In this document: piece after piece, positions 9,106 to 18,179 of the stretch
Layout of the letters: each line of letters starts with the position of its first letter
How positions within the stretch are numbered: the stretch's first letter is position 1
Origin: Pseudomonas neustonica
Lineage (GTDB): Bacteria; Pseudomonadota; Gammaproteobacteria; Pseudomonadales; Pseudomonadaceae
Direction of reading: 5' to 3'
DNA length: 64,000 bases
Assembly: GCF_003797945.1 (NCBI RefSeq)
Contig: NZ_RKKU01000002.1
Coordinates: forward strand, 124,001 to 188,000
Notes under the pieces: model-generated
Seen by the model: the letters and a program-made list of their open reading frames with translations, nothing else
Told to the model about the DNA's origin: nothing
The model's database searches: none
Translations under genes and position numbers: made by a program

Positions 9106-9993
9106 CTACAGCCAGTAATCCAGAGCCAGTCCGATGAAAACCAGCATGCCCGCCCAGTGGTTAGCCAGGAAAGCGCTCAAGCAGGCCTGAGCGTCGCGTT
9201 CGCGGATCAGCCAGTGCTGCCAGACAAAGCCGAGCGCCATGCCGCCCAGACCGAGATAATAATAAAGGCCAAGCTCGAAGCGAGAACCGACCAGAAGCAG
9301 GCAGATAAGTGTTAAGCCCTGCAACATGCCAATAATGGCACGATCGGCTTCGCCAAAGAGGATCGCGGTCGACTTGATGCCAATGCGCAGGTCGTCTTCG
9401 CGGTCACACATGGCGTACTCGGTATCGTAGGCGACGGTCCACAGCAGGTTAGCCAGGAACACCAGCCATAGCTCCGGCGGCAGGCTGTTGGCCTGGGCGG
9501 CAAAGGCCATGGGGATAGCCCAGGAGAAAGCCGCGCCCAGCACGACTTGTGGATAGAAGGTAAAGCGTTTGCAGAACGGATAGAGGGCGGCCAATGCGAG
9601 GCCGCCAAATGACAGCATGATGGTTAGCTTATTGGTGAACAGCACCAGAACGGCGCTGAGCACTACCAGAACGGCGAAGAGGATTAGCGCCTGCTTGGCG
9701 CTGATGCGCCCGGTCGCCAATGGGCGCTGTCGGGTGCGGGTGACATGGCCATCGAGATTACGATCCGCATAGTCATTAATCACACAGCCAGCGGCGCGCA
9801 TCAGAATAACGCCGAGAATAAAAATCACCAGGTTGGCGGTCCCAGGCATACCTTCGGCAGCCAGCCAGAGCGCCCACAGGGTTGGCCATAGCAGTAAGTA
9901 GGTGCCAATGGGGCGATCCAGCCGCATCAGTTGAATGTAGTCGTTGGCTTTTGGATGCAGCCGCCCCAAGGGTTTAATCAGCAGGCCTAGCAA
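9106..9993 (-). CDS. ubiA: 4-hydroxybenzoate octaprenyltransferase UbiA (TTG start)
   Basis: Integral membrane prenyltransferase that attaches the polyprenyl tail to 4-hydroxybenzoate in ubiquinone synthesis. The two Asp-rich motifs are [15 protein letters not shown] and [12 protein letters not shown], and about nine membrane segments are predicted. The frame stays open upstream, but that extension is not UbiA-like and overlaps ubiC. I chose the TTG at 9993 because GGAG lies 7 bases before it and it gives 295 residues, the family length, starting [19 protein letters not shown]. It begins 26 bases after the ubiC stop, so ubiC-ubiA form an operon. Confidence 0.93.
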   Translation of the reverse strand: MLGLLIKPLGRLHPKANDYIQLMRLDRPIGTYLLLWPTLWALWLAAEGMPGTANLVIFILGVILMRAAGCVINDYADRNLDGHVTRTRQRPLATGRISAKQALILFAVLVVLSAVLVLFTNKLTIMLSFGGLALAALYPFCKRFTFYPQVVLGAAFSWAIPMAFAAQANSLPPELWLVFLANLLWTVAYDTEYAMCDREDDLRIGIKSTAILFGEADRAIIGMLQGLTLICLLLVGSRFELGLYYYLGLGGMALGFVWQHWLIRERDAQACLSAFLANHWAGMLVFIGLALDYWL

Positions 9994-10018
9994 GGGATCA
10001 CTCCAGATAGAAAGTGGA

Positions 10019-10540
10019 TCAGGTGCCGGCGCACGGCCAGCCCTGCAAGAATACTTCACAGACCAGAAGCTGCAACTGGCCATCGGAAAAGTGTGAACGT
10101 CGTGCCCAAAGCCCGTTGGCCTTGTACTCCGCTGGCAGCCAGTGGGCTGGGTACTGACTGATTTCAATCGGGCCGCGGCTTATTTGCGGGTTACGAAACA
10201 GCAGATGTCCCAGACTGGTGGTGCCCAGTTTGTTCAACTCCATCGCGGCGCTGCCAAGTGCGCTCAGCGGTGCGACCGTGCGCGCAAAAACGCGCGCTGC
10301 GCCATCCGTGTGCAGTAATACTTCACGCGCCCACACCGCCTCGTTTAGCTGCACGGCTAATGCCAGCGCTTCATCTTGGCGCGCCGGCTGCTGGCACTGT
10401 TCAAGCAGTTGTACGTGAAAGTCCTGATTGCCTGCCTCGGTCAAACGCTGGGTCAGCGATCCTTCAGCGCAGAGCCAGTCGAACAAGGGGGCAGGTGGCG
10501 GAGCAGGGTGTGAATCAGGGGTAAACCAGTCGGGCAGCAT
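10019..10540 (-). CDS. ubiC: Chorismate pyruvate-lyase UbiC
   Basis: Converts chorismate to 4-hydroxybenzoate and pyruvate, the first committed step of ubiquinone synthesis, and hands the product to UbiA encoded next. I chose the ATG at 10540 ([12 protein letters not shown], 173 residues). GGAGAG lies about 11 bases upstream, and the longer frame adds 17 residues unlike the family. Family features are [18 protein letters not shown] (active-site Arg), [11 protein letters not shown] and a conserved Glu near the C-terminus ([11 protein letters not shown]). Confidence 0.9.
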   Translation of the reverse strand: MLPDWFTPDSHPAPPPAPLFDWLCAEGSLTQRLTEAGNQDFHVQLLEQCQQPARQDEALALAVQLNEAVWAREVLLHTDGAARVFARTVAPLSALGSAAMELNKLGTTSLGHLLFRNPQISRGPIEISQYPAHWLPAEYKANGLWARRSHFSDGQLQLLVCEVFLQGWPCAGT

Positions 10541-10662
10541 TGCGACAGGATCTCTCCGGCAGGCGATTGGGCAATGCCAGCAGGGTAGCATGAAATCGCG
10601 CCGCGCCGCGCTGGCATGGGGTGATCAGCGTGGCCAGAGGCGGCGTTCCAATAGGCCTGGCC

Positions 10663-10691
10663 TTGGACTTGCATCGCAATTGCGGTAGTGT
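10663..10691 (+). promoter_or_regulatory. Putative sigma-70 promoter of rubA
   Basis: TTGGAC (10663-10668) and TAGTGT (10686-10691) are separated by 17 bases. They end 38 bases before the rubredoxin start, in the gap divergent from ubiC. The -10 box is only a fair match. Confidence 0.4.
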
Positions 10692-10729
10692 CTTCAGCAG
10701 CTTATTTTCAACTGATACAGGTAGCAGCA

Positions 10730-10897
10730 ATGAAGAAGTGGCAGTGTATCGTGTGTGGTTTCATTTATGACGAAGCCGAAGGGTGGCCGGATGAGGGCAT
10801 ATCGGCAGGTACGCCTTGGGAGGATGTCCCCGTAGACTGGATGTGTCCCGATTGCGGAGTAGGCAAAGAAGATTTCGAAATGATCGAGATCGGTTGA
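10730..10897 (+). CDS. rubA: Rubredoxin
   Basis: Small iron protein (55 residues, [18 protein letters not shown]...). Two CxxC pairs, CIVC and CPDC, hold one Fe(SCys)4. The spacing and the [16 protein letters not shown] segment match rubredoxins that serve alkane hydroxylases and similar oxygenases. The ATG at 10730 follows AGGTAG. Upstream in-frame residues ([14 protein letters not shown]) are not family-like. The reductase gene begins 23 bases later. P. aeruginosa carries two rubredoxin genes at this locus; only one is present here. Confidence 0.93.
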   Translation: MKKWQCIVCGFIYDEAEGWPDEGISAGTPWEDVPVDWMCPDCGVGKEDFEMIEIG

Positions 10898-10920
10898 TAG
10901 CGCTTCAGGGAGAGACATAG

Positions 10921-12087
10921 GTGAGTGACGAGGCTCCGCTGGTTATTGTGGGTACGGGTTTGGCTGGTTATAACCTGGCCAAAGAGGTGCGCAAGCTGGA
11001 CGCAGATCGCGAGCTGGTCTTGGTGACCGCTGATGATGGGCGCTTTTACTCCAAGCCCATGCTCTCTAACGGTTTTGCCAAGGGCAAGAAGGCTGACGAG
11101 CTGGCGATGCAAGATGCAGCTGCGATGTCCGATCAGCTCAGCGCGCAGATTTTCACTCACACGCAAGTGACAGCTATCGACGCCGAGCGCCGAGTGTTGC
11201 AATTGGGCGAGCGCCAACAGCCTTATTCCGACCTGGTACTGGCGTTGGGCGCAGCGCCCCGCCAACTCCCGTGGGCTGACGCCTTGGGTGAGCGGCTGCT
11301 ATCGGTCAATGATCTGCAGGATTACAGCCGCTTTCGGTCTGCGCTTGAGGGCAAACACGACGTGCTGATTATTGGCGCAGGCCTGATTGGCTGCGAGTTT
11401 GCCAACGATTTGTTGTCCGGCGGCTACGCCGTCACGGTGGTTGCGTCCGATCCTTACCTGATGCCGCAATTGATCCCTGAGCCCGTAGCCGCAGCCGTGC
11501 AGGCCAGGCTGGAGGCGCTCGGCGCGGTCTTCCATCTGGGTTGCGCCATCGAATCGCTGGCGGTGGCTGAGCACGGCGTGAGTCTGCGCCTGGATGACGG
11601 CAGTGAAATCCGGGCTGATCAGGCCCTATCGGCCATAGGGCTGACCCCACGATTGGCGTTGGCAGAGACCGCAGGGCTGGAAATCGGCCGAGGTATTATC
11701 GTTGATCGCGCCCTGGCTACCAGCCAGCCGCATATTTATGCGCTAGGTGACTGCGCCGAGGTGCAGGGCCTGAATCTGATGTACGTAATGCCGCTGATGA
11801 CGGCAGCTCGTGCACTGGCTAAAACGCTGTGCGGTACAGTTACGGAGGTGAGTTACCCGGCCATGCCGGTCATGGTGAAAACGCCTGCTTGCCCCCTGGT
11901 GGTTACGCCACCACTGACAGCGGCGTCGGGTCATTGGAGAACCACTGGCGAAGACGGCGATCTGCAGGCGCTGTTTCATGATGATCAAGGTCAGCTACAT
12001 GGCTTTGCCTTAACCGGCAGCAAGGTTGCTGAAAAGCTTAAGTTGACGCGTGAATTGCCGGGCTGGTTAGTCGCGGCGCAGGCCTGA
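10921..12087 (+). CDS. alkT: Rubredoxin-NAD(+) reductase (FAD-dependent)
   Basis: Flavoprotein that passes electrons from NADH to rubredoxin. It has 388 residues. The FAD-binding fold starts at VIVGTGLAGYNLAKEVRK, and the NAD-binding fold at DVLIIGAGLIGCEFANDL (about 140). The late FAD contact is HIYALGDCAEVQGLNLMYV. The start is GTG with GGAGA 8 bases upstream. It is in one operon with the rubredoxin. No alkane hydroxylase gene occurs in the window, so the final acceptor must be encoded elsewhere. Confidence 0.92.
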   Translation: MSDEAPLVIVGTGLAGYNLAKEVRKLDADRELVLVTADDGRFYSKPMLSNGFAKGKKADELAMQDAAAMSDQLSAQIFTHTQVTAIDAERRVLQLGERQQPYSDLVLALGAAPRQLPWADALGERLLSVNDLQDYSRFRSALEGKHDVLIIGAGLIGCEFANDLLSGGYAVTVVASDPYLMPQLIPEPVAAAVQARLEALGAVFHLGCAIESLAVAEHGVSLRLDDGSEIRADQALSAIGLTPRLALAETAGLEIGRGIIVDRALATSQPHIYALGDCAEVQGLNLMYVMPLMTAARALAKTLCGTVTEVSYPAMPVMVKTPACPLVVTPPLTAASGHWRTTGEDGDLQALFHDDQGQLHGFALTGSKVAEKLKLTRELPGWLVAAQA

Positions 12088-12288
12088 GCCAGGCGCTTTG
12101 TCCTTTGGTCGGGAAATTGCGTGTTCCAGCGCCTCTTCCAGCGCCCGATCACTGGCGTAATTCAGTCAGTCGTGCCATGCTGATTATGCGTGGCAGAGCG
12201 GCTGGGCCGGTGGTCCTGTGGCTAAATCACTTCCGCTGCGAGGATAGTGGCGGTAACAACAAAAACAACAGAAAAAATGAGGCTTCAT

Positions 12289-12561
12289 ATGCGTAAACCG
12301 GATCTCGCGGCGGCGATTGCCGACAAGGCTGACTTGAGCAAGGACCAGGCAAACCGAGTGCTTAACGCCGTACTGGATGAAATCACTCAAGCTCTGAGTC
12401 GCCAAGACTCAGTCACCTTGGTCGGTTTTGGAACCTTCCTGCAACGTCACCGTGGTGCCCGCACCGGCAAAAATCCACAAACCGGCGCGCCTGTACAGAT
12501 CAAGGCGAGCAATACGGTTTCTTTCAAGCCTGGCAAGAGTCTCAAAGACGCTGTCAACTGA
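12289..12561 (+). CDS. hupB: DNA-binding protein HU family
   Basis: Nucleoid-associated histone-like protein that bends DNA as a dimer. It has 90 residues starting MRKPDLAAAIADKADLSKDQ. The beta-arm signature is GFGTFLQRHRGARTGKNPQTG, and the DNA-intercalating Pro lies in the NPQTG loop. The ATG at 12289 has GAGG 7 bases upstream; longer in-frame starts are unlikely. The locus and N-terminus match PA5348. The paralogue name is uncertain: P. aeruginosa has a separate hupB. Confidence 0.88.
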   Translation: MRKPDLAAAIADKADLSKDQANRVLNAVLDEITQALSRQDSVTLVGFGTFLQRHRGARTGKNPQTGAPVQIKASNTVSFKPGKSLKDAVN

Positions 12562-12573
12562 TCGTACCGAGTG

Positions 12574-12598
12574 ACGGAGGTCGTTACTCGACCTCCGT
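12574..12598. terminator. Hairpin after HU gene
   Basis: Perfect 10-bp stem ACGGAGGTCG / CGACCTCCGT with loop TTACT, between the converging HU and HDOD genes. No T run follows on either strand, so this is a probable but unproven transcription end. Confidence 0.5.
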
Positions 12599-12624
12599 TG
12601 CAGCAAAACTAGCAGTTCTGCTGC

Positions 12625-14031
12625 TTAGTTCTCCGGCTGATACTTGCTTACCAGCACCCTCAGCGCATCGCGCGCCTGCAGTACCTTTCCTACTACCTCT
12701 TCAGCCTCGCCTTCAGTCAAGCCCAAGCGCTCGAGCAGCGTATCGGGTATCGGCATTTCCGGGCCTGAGCCAATACGATGGCGGCTGAGCAGTGCTAGTG
12801 TCAGATAGACCAGGTTGGCATAAACATGTTGCTCGCCCCGATAGTGAGGGTTGTGCTGTTGGCGCAGGGCAACGCTGACTTCCTCAGGCATATCCCAATA
12901 ACGCATCAGCCAGCTACCAATCTGATCACGGGTGACGCCAATCAGGTGCTGCTCTATGAGGTGCGGCGCTACATGCGGGTTGGCCTCTACGTGACGGCAG
13001 ATCATCTTGAAGTAGGGTGGGAAAATGTAGGCCAGCACCAGATAACCGAAGTTATGCAGCAGGCCTGCCAGGTAATTCAGGCCGAGTTCCGGGCGCTTCT
13101 CGCGCGGCATGGCTTTTGCCAGCCCCTCAATGACGGCGGCCGTATAGATCGACTGTTCCCAGTAGGGAGTGCTGCGATCGGGTGCATCCTTGGGTAGCTT
13201 GAACGTTTTGCCCAGTGAAAGCCCGACCGCCAGGTTGATTACCAGATCAAAGCCCAGTACCCGGCCAATGGCATCTTCTACCGATTTTATCTTGCCGGGT
13301 GCGGCGTAGTAGGGCGATGCGGCCCAGCTAACGACTTGAGCAGCCAGGCTGGGGTCGGTCTCTACTACGTCGGCCAACTCGTCGATACCGGCTTCGGGAT
13401 TAACCCGCAGCTTCATGATTTTGTGTGCGGTCTCCGGTAGTGGAGGAATCTCGATGGTTTCTTCCAGGCGCTGCTTCATGCGCAGGGCGGTGAAGTTCTG
13501 CACTGCCTCGGATAGATCCTGGGTGTCCTGCTCAGGGCTTGCGGCTGGATTTTGCAGGCTGCTCAGGGGGATCGAGAAGCGCGCCATGCTCGCTTTGGCC
13601 ATCAGGGTCTTGGCGTCGTCCTGGCTGATCTGCAGACACCAGCCGGGCAAGCCGCTATCGAGGGTCAGACAGGCTTGCTCCAGCAGCGCTTGCTCGCAGA
13701 CACAGGGGGAGTTGAACAAGATGGGTAAGCCGGGCAGCTCGCTGAGCTGGTGTTTGCTCAAAATGCGCTGCAGTTCACTATCGCGCACTGGTTGCAGCTC
13801 CCGGCCAAGCAGACTGCTTAGCCGTTTAAGGTCAAGCAGGTGGTCCTTGGGAATCAACGAAAGCACAGTGCCCAGGCTGTCGCAAAGCAGGCTTGCCTGT
13901 ACTTGCTGTGCTACCGGACCGGCATATTCCAATGGTCGCAGCTGATAGCCAATGCCTTGTTGTTGCAGTAATTTTTCGATCAGGTCAGGCAGGCTGGTGC
14001 TGTGGGTGTCGCGTGCGGCTTCATTGCTCAT
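12625..14031 (-). CDS. YbaK-like plus HDOD domain protein
   Basis: A cytoplasmic 468-residue protein. Residues about 15-165 resemble the YbaK/aminoacyl-tRNA deacylase fold: VLSLIPKDHLLDLKRLSSLLGRE, then ELPGLPILFNSPCVCEQALL and LDSGLPGWCLQIS. Residues about 195-400 form an HDOD domain (IEIPPLPETAHKIMKLRVNPEAGIDELADVVETDPSLAAQVV...) with VEDAIGRVLGFDLVINLAVGLSLG. HDOD domains lack HD-phosphohydrolase metal residues and usually act as signalling scaffolds. The locus equals PA5347 of P. aeruginosa. Role unknown; a regulatory function is inferred from the domain only. Confidence 0.8.
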   Translation of the reverse strand: MSNEAARDTHSTSLPDLIEKLLQQQGIGYQLRPLEYAGPVAQQVQASLLCDSLGTVLSLIPKDHLLDLKRLSSLLGRELQPVRDSELQRILSKHQLSELPGLPILFNSPCVCEQALLEQACLTLDSGLPGWCLQISQDDAKTLMAKASMARFSIPLSSLQNPAASPEQDTQDLSEAVQNFTALRMKQRLEETIEIPPLPETAHKIMKLRVNPEAGIDELADVVETDPSLAAQVVSWAASPYYAAPGKIKSVEDAIGRVLGFDLVINLAVGLSLGKTFKLPKDAPDRSTPYWEQSIYTAAVIEGLAKAMPREKRPELGLNYLAGLLHNFGYLVLAYIFPPYFKMICRHVEANPHVAPHLIEQHLIGVTRDQIGSWLMRYWDMPEEVSVALRQQHNPHYRGEQHVYANLVYLTLALLSRHRIGSGPEMPIPDTLLERLGLTEGEAEEVVGKVLQARDALRVLVSKYQPEN

Positions 14032-14128
14032 TGCTCTTTCCTTGATCCGTTGGTTGAGACGGGCTCATGGCTTATAAGGCTTTTTCCAGATCTTAGCATG
14101 CCCGCTGACAGGCTGAGCAGAATCGCCC

Positions 14129-16213
14129 TCAGACCTGGGCAAAATGCTGTCCCTGGGCGATCCAGCGGTCCAGCAGTGGCTGAACATTTGCCGGGTATTC
14201 TTTGGCTAGCTGTTGCGCTGCCTGTTGGACTGCCGGAAGCAGGTCGGCATCGCGCATCAAATCCGCGACGCGGAACTGTACTAGCCCGGTCTGGCGAGTA
14301 CCTAGCACCTCACCCGGGCCACGCAAGGCGAGATCTTTTTCTGCGATCACGAAGCCATCGCTGCTCTCACGCATGATGCCCAGACGTTCGCGACCCAGCG
14401 CCGATAGGGGGGCGTGATAGAGCAAGACGCAGTGGCTGGCGGCACTGCCACGCCCGACCCGTCCGCGTAGCTGATGCAGTTGTGCCAGCCCCAGGCGTTC
14501 CGGGTTTTCAATCACCATGAGACTGGCATTGGGCACATCGACACCGACTTCGATGACGGTGGTCGCCACCAGCAGATGCAGATCGCCGCCTTTGAAAGCA
14601 GCCATGATCTCGGCTTTTTCCGCCCCTTTCATGCGACCGTGAATAAGGCCTATGGACAGCTCCGGCAGGCTGTTGCAGAGGTCTTCCCAAGCGCCTTCGG
14701 CGGCCTGTGCCTGTAGCTGCTCGGACTCTTCGATCAGGGTGCAGACCCAATAGGCCTGTCGTCCCTCGGCGCATCCAGCGCGTACCCGCTCGATCACTTC
14801 TGGCCGGCGGCTGTCAGAGACCAGCACGGTGTTTACCGGGGTGCGGCCGGGTGGCAGTTCGTCCAGGATCGAGGTATCCAGATCGGCGTAGGCGCTCATG
14901 GCCAGCGTGCGCGGAATGGGGGTAGCGGTCATGATCAGTTGATGCGGCGAAAAGCCGCCGGCGGCGCCTTTGTCACGCAAGGCCAGTCGTTGCTGCACGC
15001 CAAAGCGATGCTGCTCGTCGATGATCGCCAGGCCCAGGTTGTGGAACTGCACTTCATTCTGAAACAGCGCGTGGGTACCGACCACCATAGCGGCTTCGCC
15101 GGTGGCAATCATTTGCAGCTGGTTGGCGCGTGCTTTGCCTTTTAGTTTCCCGGCGATCCATGCGACGGACAGGCCGAGGGCAGAAAACCAGCGTTGGAAG
15201 TTATTGAAGTGCTGTTCGGCCAGAATTTCGGTCGGTGCCATCAGCGCGACCTGCCAGCCCGCTTCCAGCGCCTGCAATGCGGCCAGCGCAGCGACAACCG
15301 TCTTGCCGGCGCCAACATCACCTTGAACCAGCCGCAGCATGGGTTTGGGCTGGGCCAGGTCGCCCAGCACCTCGTCAGCCACTCTGGCCTGAGCACCGGT
15401 CAGTGGAAAGCCCAGTTGTTGCAGAAAAGCTTTGGCCAGGGAGCCTTCGGCCTGCATAACGGGAGAGCGATGCTCGCGCATTTGCGCGCGCAACCGGAGC
15501 ATGGCCAACTGGTGTGTCATCAGCTCCTCAAACGCCAGCCGGTGTTGAGCCCAATGACGACCATCCTGTAGCGCTTCCAGGTCGATGTCGGGTGGCGGCC
15601 GGTGAAGTATCTGTACGGCTTGATGTAATGAGGGTAGCTGGTATTGCTCGGCCAGGGCAGCAGGCAGCCACTCGGGTAGATGATTTCCGTTGGCCAGCCA
15701 GCCGAGCGCAGACTCGCTAAGGCTACGCAGGCGCTGCTGTGACAGACCCTCAGTCGCCGGATAAATCGGTGTCAGCGTCTCGTTGACCGGCAGCGGCTCG
15801 GAGCCATCCAGGTTCTGCATCTCCGGATGATAGATTTCCAGCCCGGAAGCGCCGGGACGTACTTCACCATAACAGCGCCAGCGACTACCGCGGCTGAGGT
15901 TGGCCTTTAGCGCGGCCGAGAAATAATAGAAGCGCAGGCTAATGGTGCCGCTGCCGTCCTGGATGCGACAGAGCAGGCTGCGGCGTCGACCCATAACCAC
16001 ATCGGCGGCCACCACCACGCCCTCGATAACCGCATCGAGCCCTGGGTTCAAAGCGCCAATGGGAGTGACGCGCGTTCTATCCTGATAGCGCAGCGGTAGA
16101 TGAAAAAGCACGTCCTGAACGCTGTTCAGGCCTAGCTTACCCAGTTTTTCTGCGAGCGCCGGGCCGATGCCCTTGAGCACCGTCAGTGACGTATGTTCGG
16201 TGACGCTACTCAC
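14129..16213 (-). CDS. recG: ATP-dependent DNA helicase RecG
   Basis: Remodels stalled replication forks and branch-migrates recombination intermediates. It has an N-terminal wedge domain (TVLKGIGPALAEKLGKLGL, then LPLRYQDRTRVTPIG), Walker A GDVGAGKT, DEQHRFG (Walker B), TATPIPRTLA, and C-terminal RIGRGS-like motif QLRGRVGRGSAASHC with the TRG segment GEVLGTRQTGL. I chose the GTG at 16213 (694 residues), which overlaps the oxyR stop by four bases (GTGA). An ATG at 16237 is in frame but would overlap oxyR by 28 bases. Confidence 0.93.
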   Translation of the reverse strand: MSSVTEHTSLTVLKGIGPALAEKLGKLGLNSVQDVLFHLPLRYQDRTRVTPIGALNPGLDAVIEGVVVAADVVMGRRRSLLCRIQDGSGTISLRFYYFSAALKANLSRGSRWRCYGEVRPGASGLEIYHPEMQNLDGSEPLPVNETLTPIYPATEGLSQQRLRSLSESALGWLANGNHLPEWLPAALAEQYQLPSLHQAVQILHRPPPDIDLEALQDGRHWAQHRLAFEELMTHQLAMLRLRAQMREHRSPVMQAEGSLAKAFLQQLGFPLTGAQARVADEVLGDLAQPKPMLRLVQGDVGAGKTVVAALAALQALEAGWQVALMAPTEILAEQHFNNFQRWFSALGLSVAWIAGKLKGKARANQLQMIATGEAAMVVGTHALFQNEVQFHNLGLAIIDEQHRFGVQQRLALRDKGAAGGFSPHQLIMTATPIPRTLAMSAYADLDTSILDELPPGRTPVNTVLVSDSRRPEVIERVRAGCAEGRQAYWVCTLIEESEQLQAQAAEGAWEDLCNSLPELSIGLIHGRMKGAEKAEIMAAFKGGDLHLLVATTVIEVGVDVPNASLMVIENPERLGLAQLHQLRGRVGRGSAASHCVLLYHAPLSALGRERLGIMRESSDGFVIAEKDLALRGPGEVLGTRQTGLVQFRVADLMRDADLLPAVQQAAQQLAKEYPANVQPLLDRWIAQGQHFAQV

Positions 16214-17124
16214 TTTGGCGGCTGGCCCACCGAGCATAGGCGGATCGAGTCGCTGAGCATCTCGACGGCTTTGGGGCGAGGAAAGCTCGCACGCCAGGCG
16301 ATGGCGACCGTGCGGTAGGGGGCCGGCGTAGCGAAGGCTTTGGTCACCAGCAAATCCGAGCTGTAGTAGCGGTCATCGGCCGCAGACATCGGCAGTACGG
16401 TCATGCCAATACCGGAGGCAACCATGTGGCGTATGGTTTCCAAAGAGCTGGATTCAACCGTCGTGTGCTTGTGCTGCTCGTCCCCTTTGCGCACGGTGGG
16501 GCAGGCTTCCAGGACCTGATCGCGGAAGCAGTGCCCTTCGCCGAGCAGCAACAGCTTGTTGTCGTCGAGTTCGTCCAGGCTGACGTTGGTACGCTCGGCC
16601 CAAGGGTGGCTGGCGGGAATCAGCAGGCTGAAGGGCTCATCGTAGAGCGGCATGGTCAGCACATCGGGTTCCTGAAACGGCAACGCGATGATGATGGCAT
16701 CGAGCTCGCCATTGCGCAGCTTGTCGCGCAGTACGTGGGTGAAGTTCTCTTCGATATACAGCGGCATTTCCGGCGCTACCTTGTGCAATTGCGGCACCAG
16801 GTGCGGGAACAAATAAGGCCCGATAGTGTAAATAGCACCGACCTTGAGCGGGGCGGCCAACTGGTTTTTGCCAGCGCTGGCCAGCTCGCGAATCGCCAAG
16901 GCTTCTTCGAGTACCTTTTGCGCCTGCCCGACGATACGCTGGCCGATGGGTGTCACCCTCACGGCACTTTTGCTGCGCTCAAAAATCATGATGCCCAACT
17001 CGTCCTCGAGCTTTTTCACCCCAACACTGAGCGTTGGCTGGGACACATGGCAGCGCTCTGCTGCGTGGCCAAAATGCTGTTCTTGGGCGAGTGTCACTAT
17101 GTAGCGTAATTCGGTCAGGGTCAT
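16210..17124 (-). CDS. oxyR: Peroxide-responsive LysR-type regulator OxyR
   Basis: Transcription factor that senses hydrogen peroxide by forming a disulfide and activates catalase, peroxidase and thioredoxin genes. It has 304 residues. The N-terminal helix-turn-helix is FGHAAERCHVSQPTLSVGVKKLEDELG. Both redox cysteines are present in GEGHCFRDQVLEACPTV, with the eight-residue spacing of Cys199 and Cys208. recG follows with a 4-base overlap, the usual oxyR-recG order. The divergent gap in front of it would hold its promoter and any autoregulatory site. Confidence 0.95.
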   Translation of the reverse strand: MTLTELRYIVTLAQEQHFGHAAERCHVSQPTLSVGVKKLEDELGIMIFERSKSAVRVTPIGQRIVGQAQKVLEEALAIRELASAGKNQLAAPLKVGAIYTIGPYLFPHLVPQLHKVAPEMPLYIEENFTHVLRDKLRNGELDAIIIALPFQEPDVLTMPLYDEPFSLLIPASHPWAERTNVSLDELDDNKLLLLGEGHCFRDQVLEACPTVRKGDEQHKHTTVESSSLETIRHMVASGIGMTVLPMSAADDRYYSSDLLVTKAFATPAPYRTVAIAWRASFPRPKAVEMLSDSIRLCSVGQPPK

Positions 17125-17325
17125 CGTGTTGCGGCCTGGGCTGGTAGCGGTGAATCGTTAAACGCTAGCATAGCCCTTTGATCGATAGAGTAAAACAATC
17201 AGAAGCGTCCGGTTGTGAGCTTATATGTGTGGCACGCTTGATATTATCCGGGCCGCATCCCAGCTTGCGGTTCAGCGGTTCCAGAACCTAGAGTGTGGCA
17301 GTCAAACGTTATCAACGAGGTGGTT

Positions 17326-18168
17326 ATGAAGCAGGTCGTTATTGCTGGCTGCGGTGATGTGGGAACGGCGTTGGCGCAGCAGTTATTGGCACGTGGCTGG
17401 CAAGTATATGGGCTGCGGCGTGACCCGACGCAGCTGCCAGAAGGCATAGTGCCCATTGCTGCCGACCTGACCCAAGCTGACAAGCCGGCAGACTGGCCAG
17501 CCAAAGTCGACTATCTGGTCTACTGCCCGGCCGCTGGCAAGCGTGATCCGGAGCTATATCAGCAGCTTTATGTCGATGGTCTGGAGCATGTATTGGCTTG
17601 GGTAAAGAGCAGTGGCCAGCGGCTTAACTACCTGTTGCAGGTATCCAGTACCGGGGTTTATGCACAATCGGAAGGGGAGTGGGTAACCGAAAACAGTCGG
17701 GCCCTGGCCGACTCGCCAACCTCCCAAAAGCTGTTAGCGGCAGAGGACGCTGCGCTGCGCAGCGGGGTGCCGGCCAGCGTGGTGCGTCTGGCAGGTATTT
17801 ACGGGCCAGGCCGTAATCGCTTGATTCAGCAGGTGCGCGATGGCCTGCAGGTACCCGCAGAGCCGCCGCAATATACCAATCGTATCCACCGTGATGATGC
17901 GGTGAGTCTATTGTCTCACCTGTTGGCCCTGGCCGATCAACGCGAGCTGCTGGCGCCTTGCTACTTGGGTGTAGATGACGAGCCAGCCAGCCTGTTCGAG
18001 GTGACCAGCTGGCTGGCAGAGCAATTAGGCACCAGCCTGCAAGCGGACGGCCCGGTGTCTACTCGTACCGGCAGCAAGCGCTGCAGTAACGCGCTGGTCC
18101 GTGAGTCTGGCTGGCAACCAGCGTATCCCAGCTTCCGCGAGGGCTACGCCGAGTTGCTCAAGGGCTGA
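17326..18168 (+). CDS. NAD(P)-dependent epimerase/dehydratase-like protein (YeeZ type)
   Basis: An atypical short-chain dehydrogenase/epimerase of 280 residues. The N-terminal Rossmann motif is VVIAGCGDVGTALAQQLLARGW. The segments VSSTGVYAQSEGEWVTE and VRLAGIYGPGRNRLIQQVRDG are those of nucleotide-sugar epimerase relatives. The YxxxK catalytic pair is not obvious: the usual Tyr region reads SPTSQKLLAAEDA. Catalysis may therefore differ or be absent. I chose the ATG at 17326 with GAGGTGG 6 bases upstream. It is divergent from oxyR. The substrate is unknown. Confidence 0.75.
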   Translation: MKQVVIAGCGDVGTALAQQLLARGWQVYGLRRDPTQLPEGIVPIAADLTQADKPADWPAKVDYLVYCPAAGKRDPELYQQLYVDGLEHVLAWVKSSGQRLNYLLQVSSTGVYAQSEGEWVTENSRALADSPTSQKLLAAEDAALRSGVPASVVRLAGIYGPGRNRLIQQVRDGLQVPAEPPQYTNRIHRDDAVSLLSHLLALADQRELLAPCYLGVDDEPASLFEVTSWLAEQLGTSLQADGPVSTRTGSKRCSNALVRESGWQPAYPSFREGYAELLKG

Positions 18169-18179
18169 TTCAGTGGGGA

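Noticed and set aside
17125-17325. OxyR autoregulatory site in the divergent gap
   Set aside because: Expected from family knowledge, but I could not align the four ATAG-type contact motifs convincingly.
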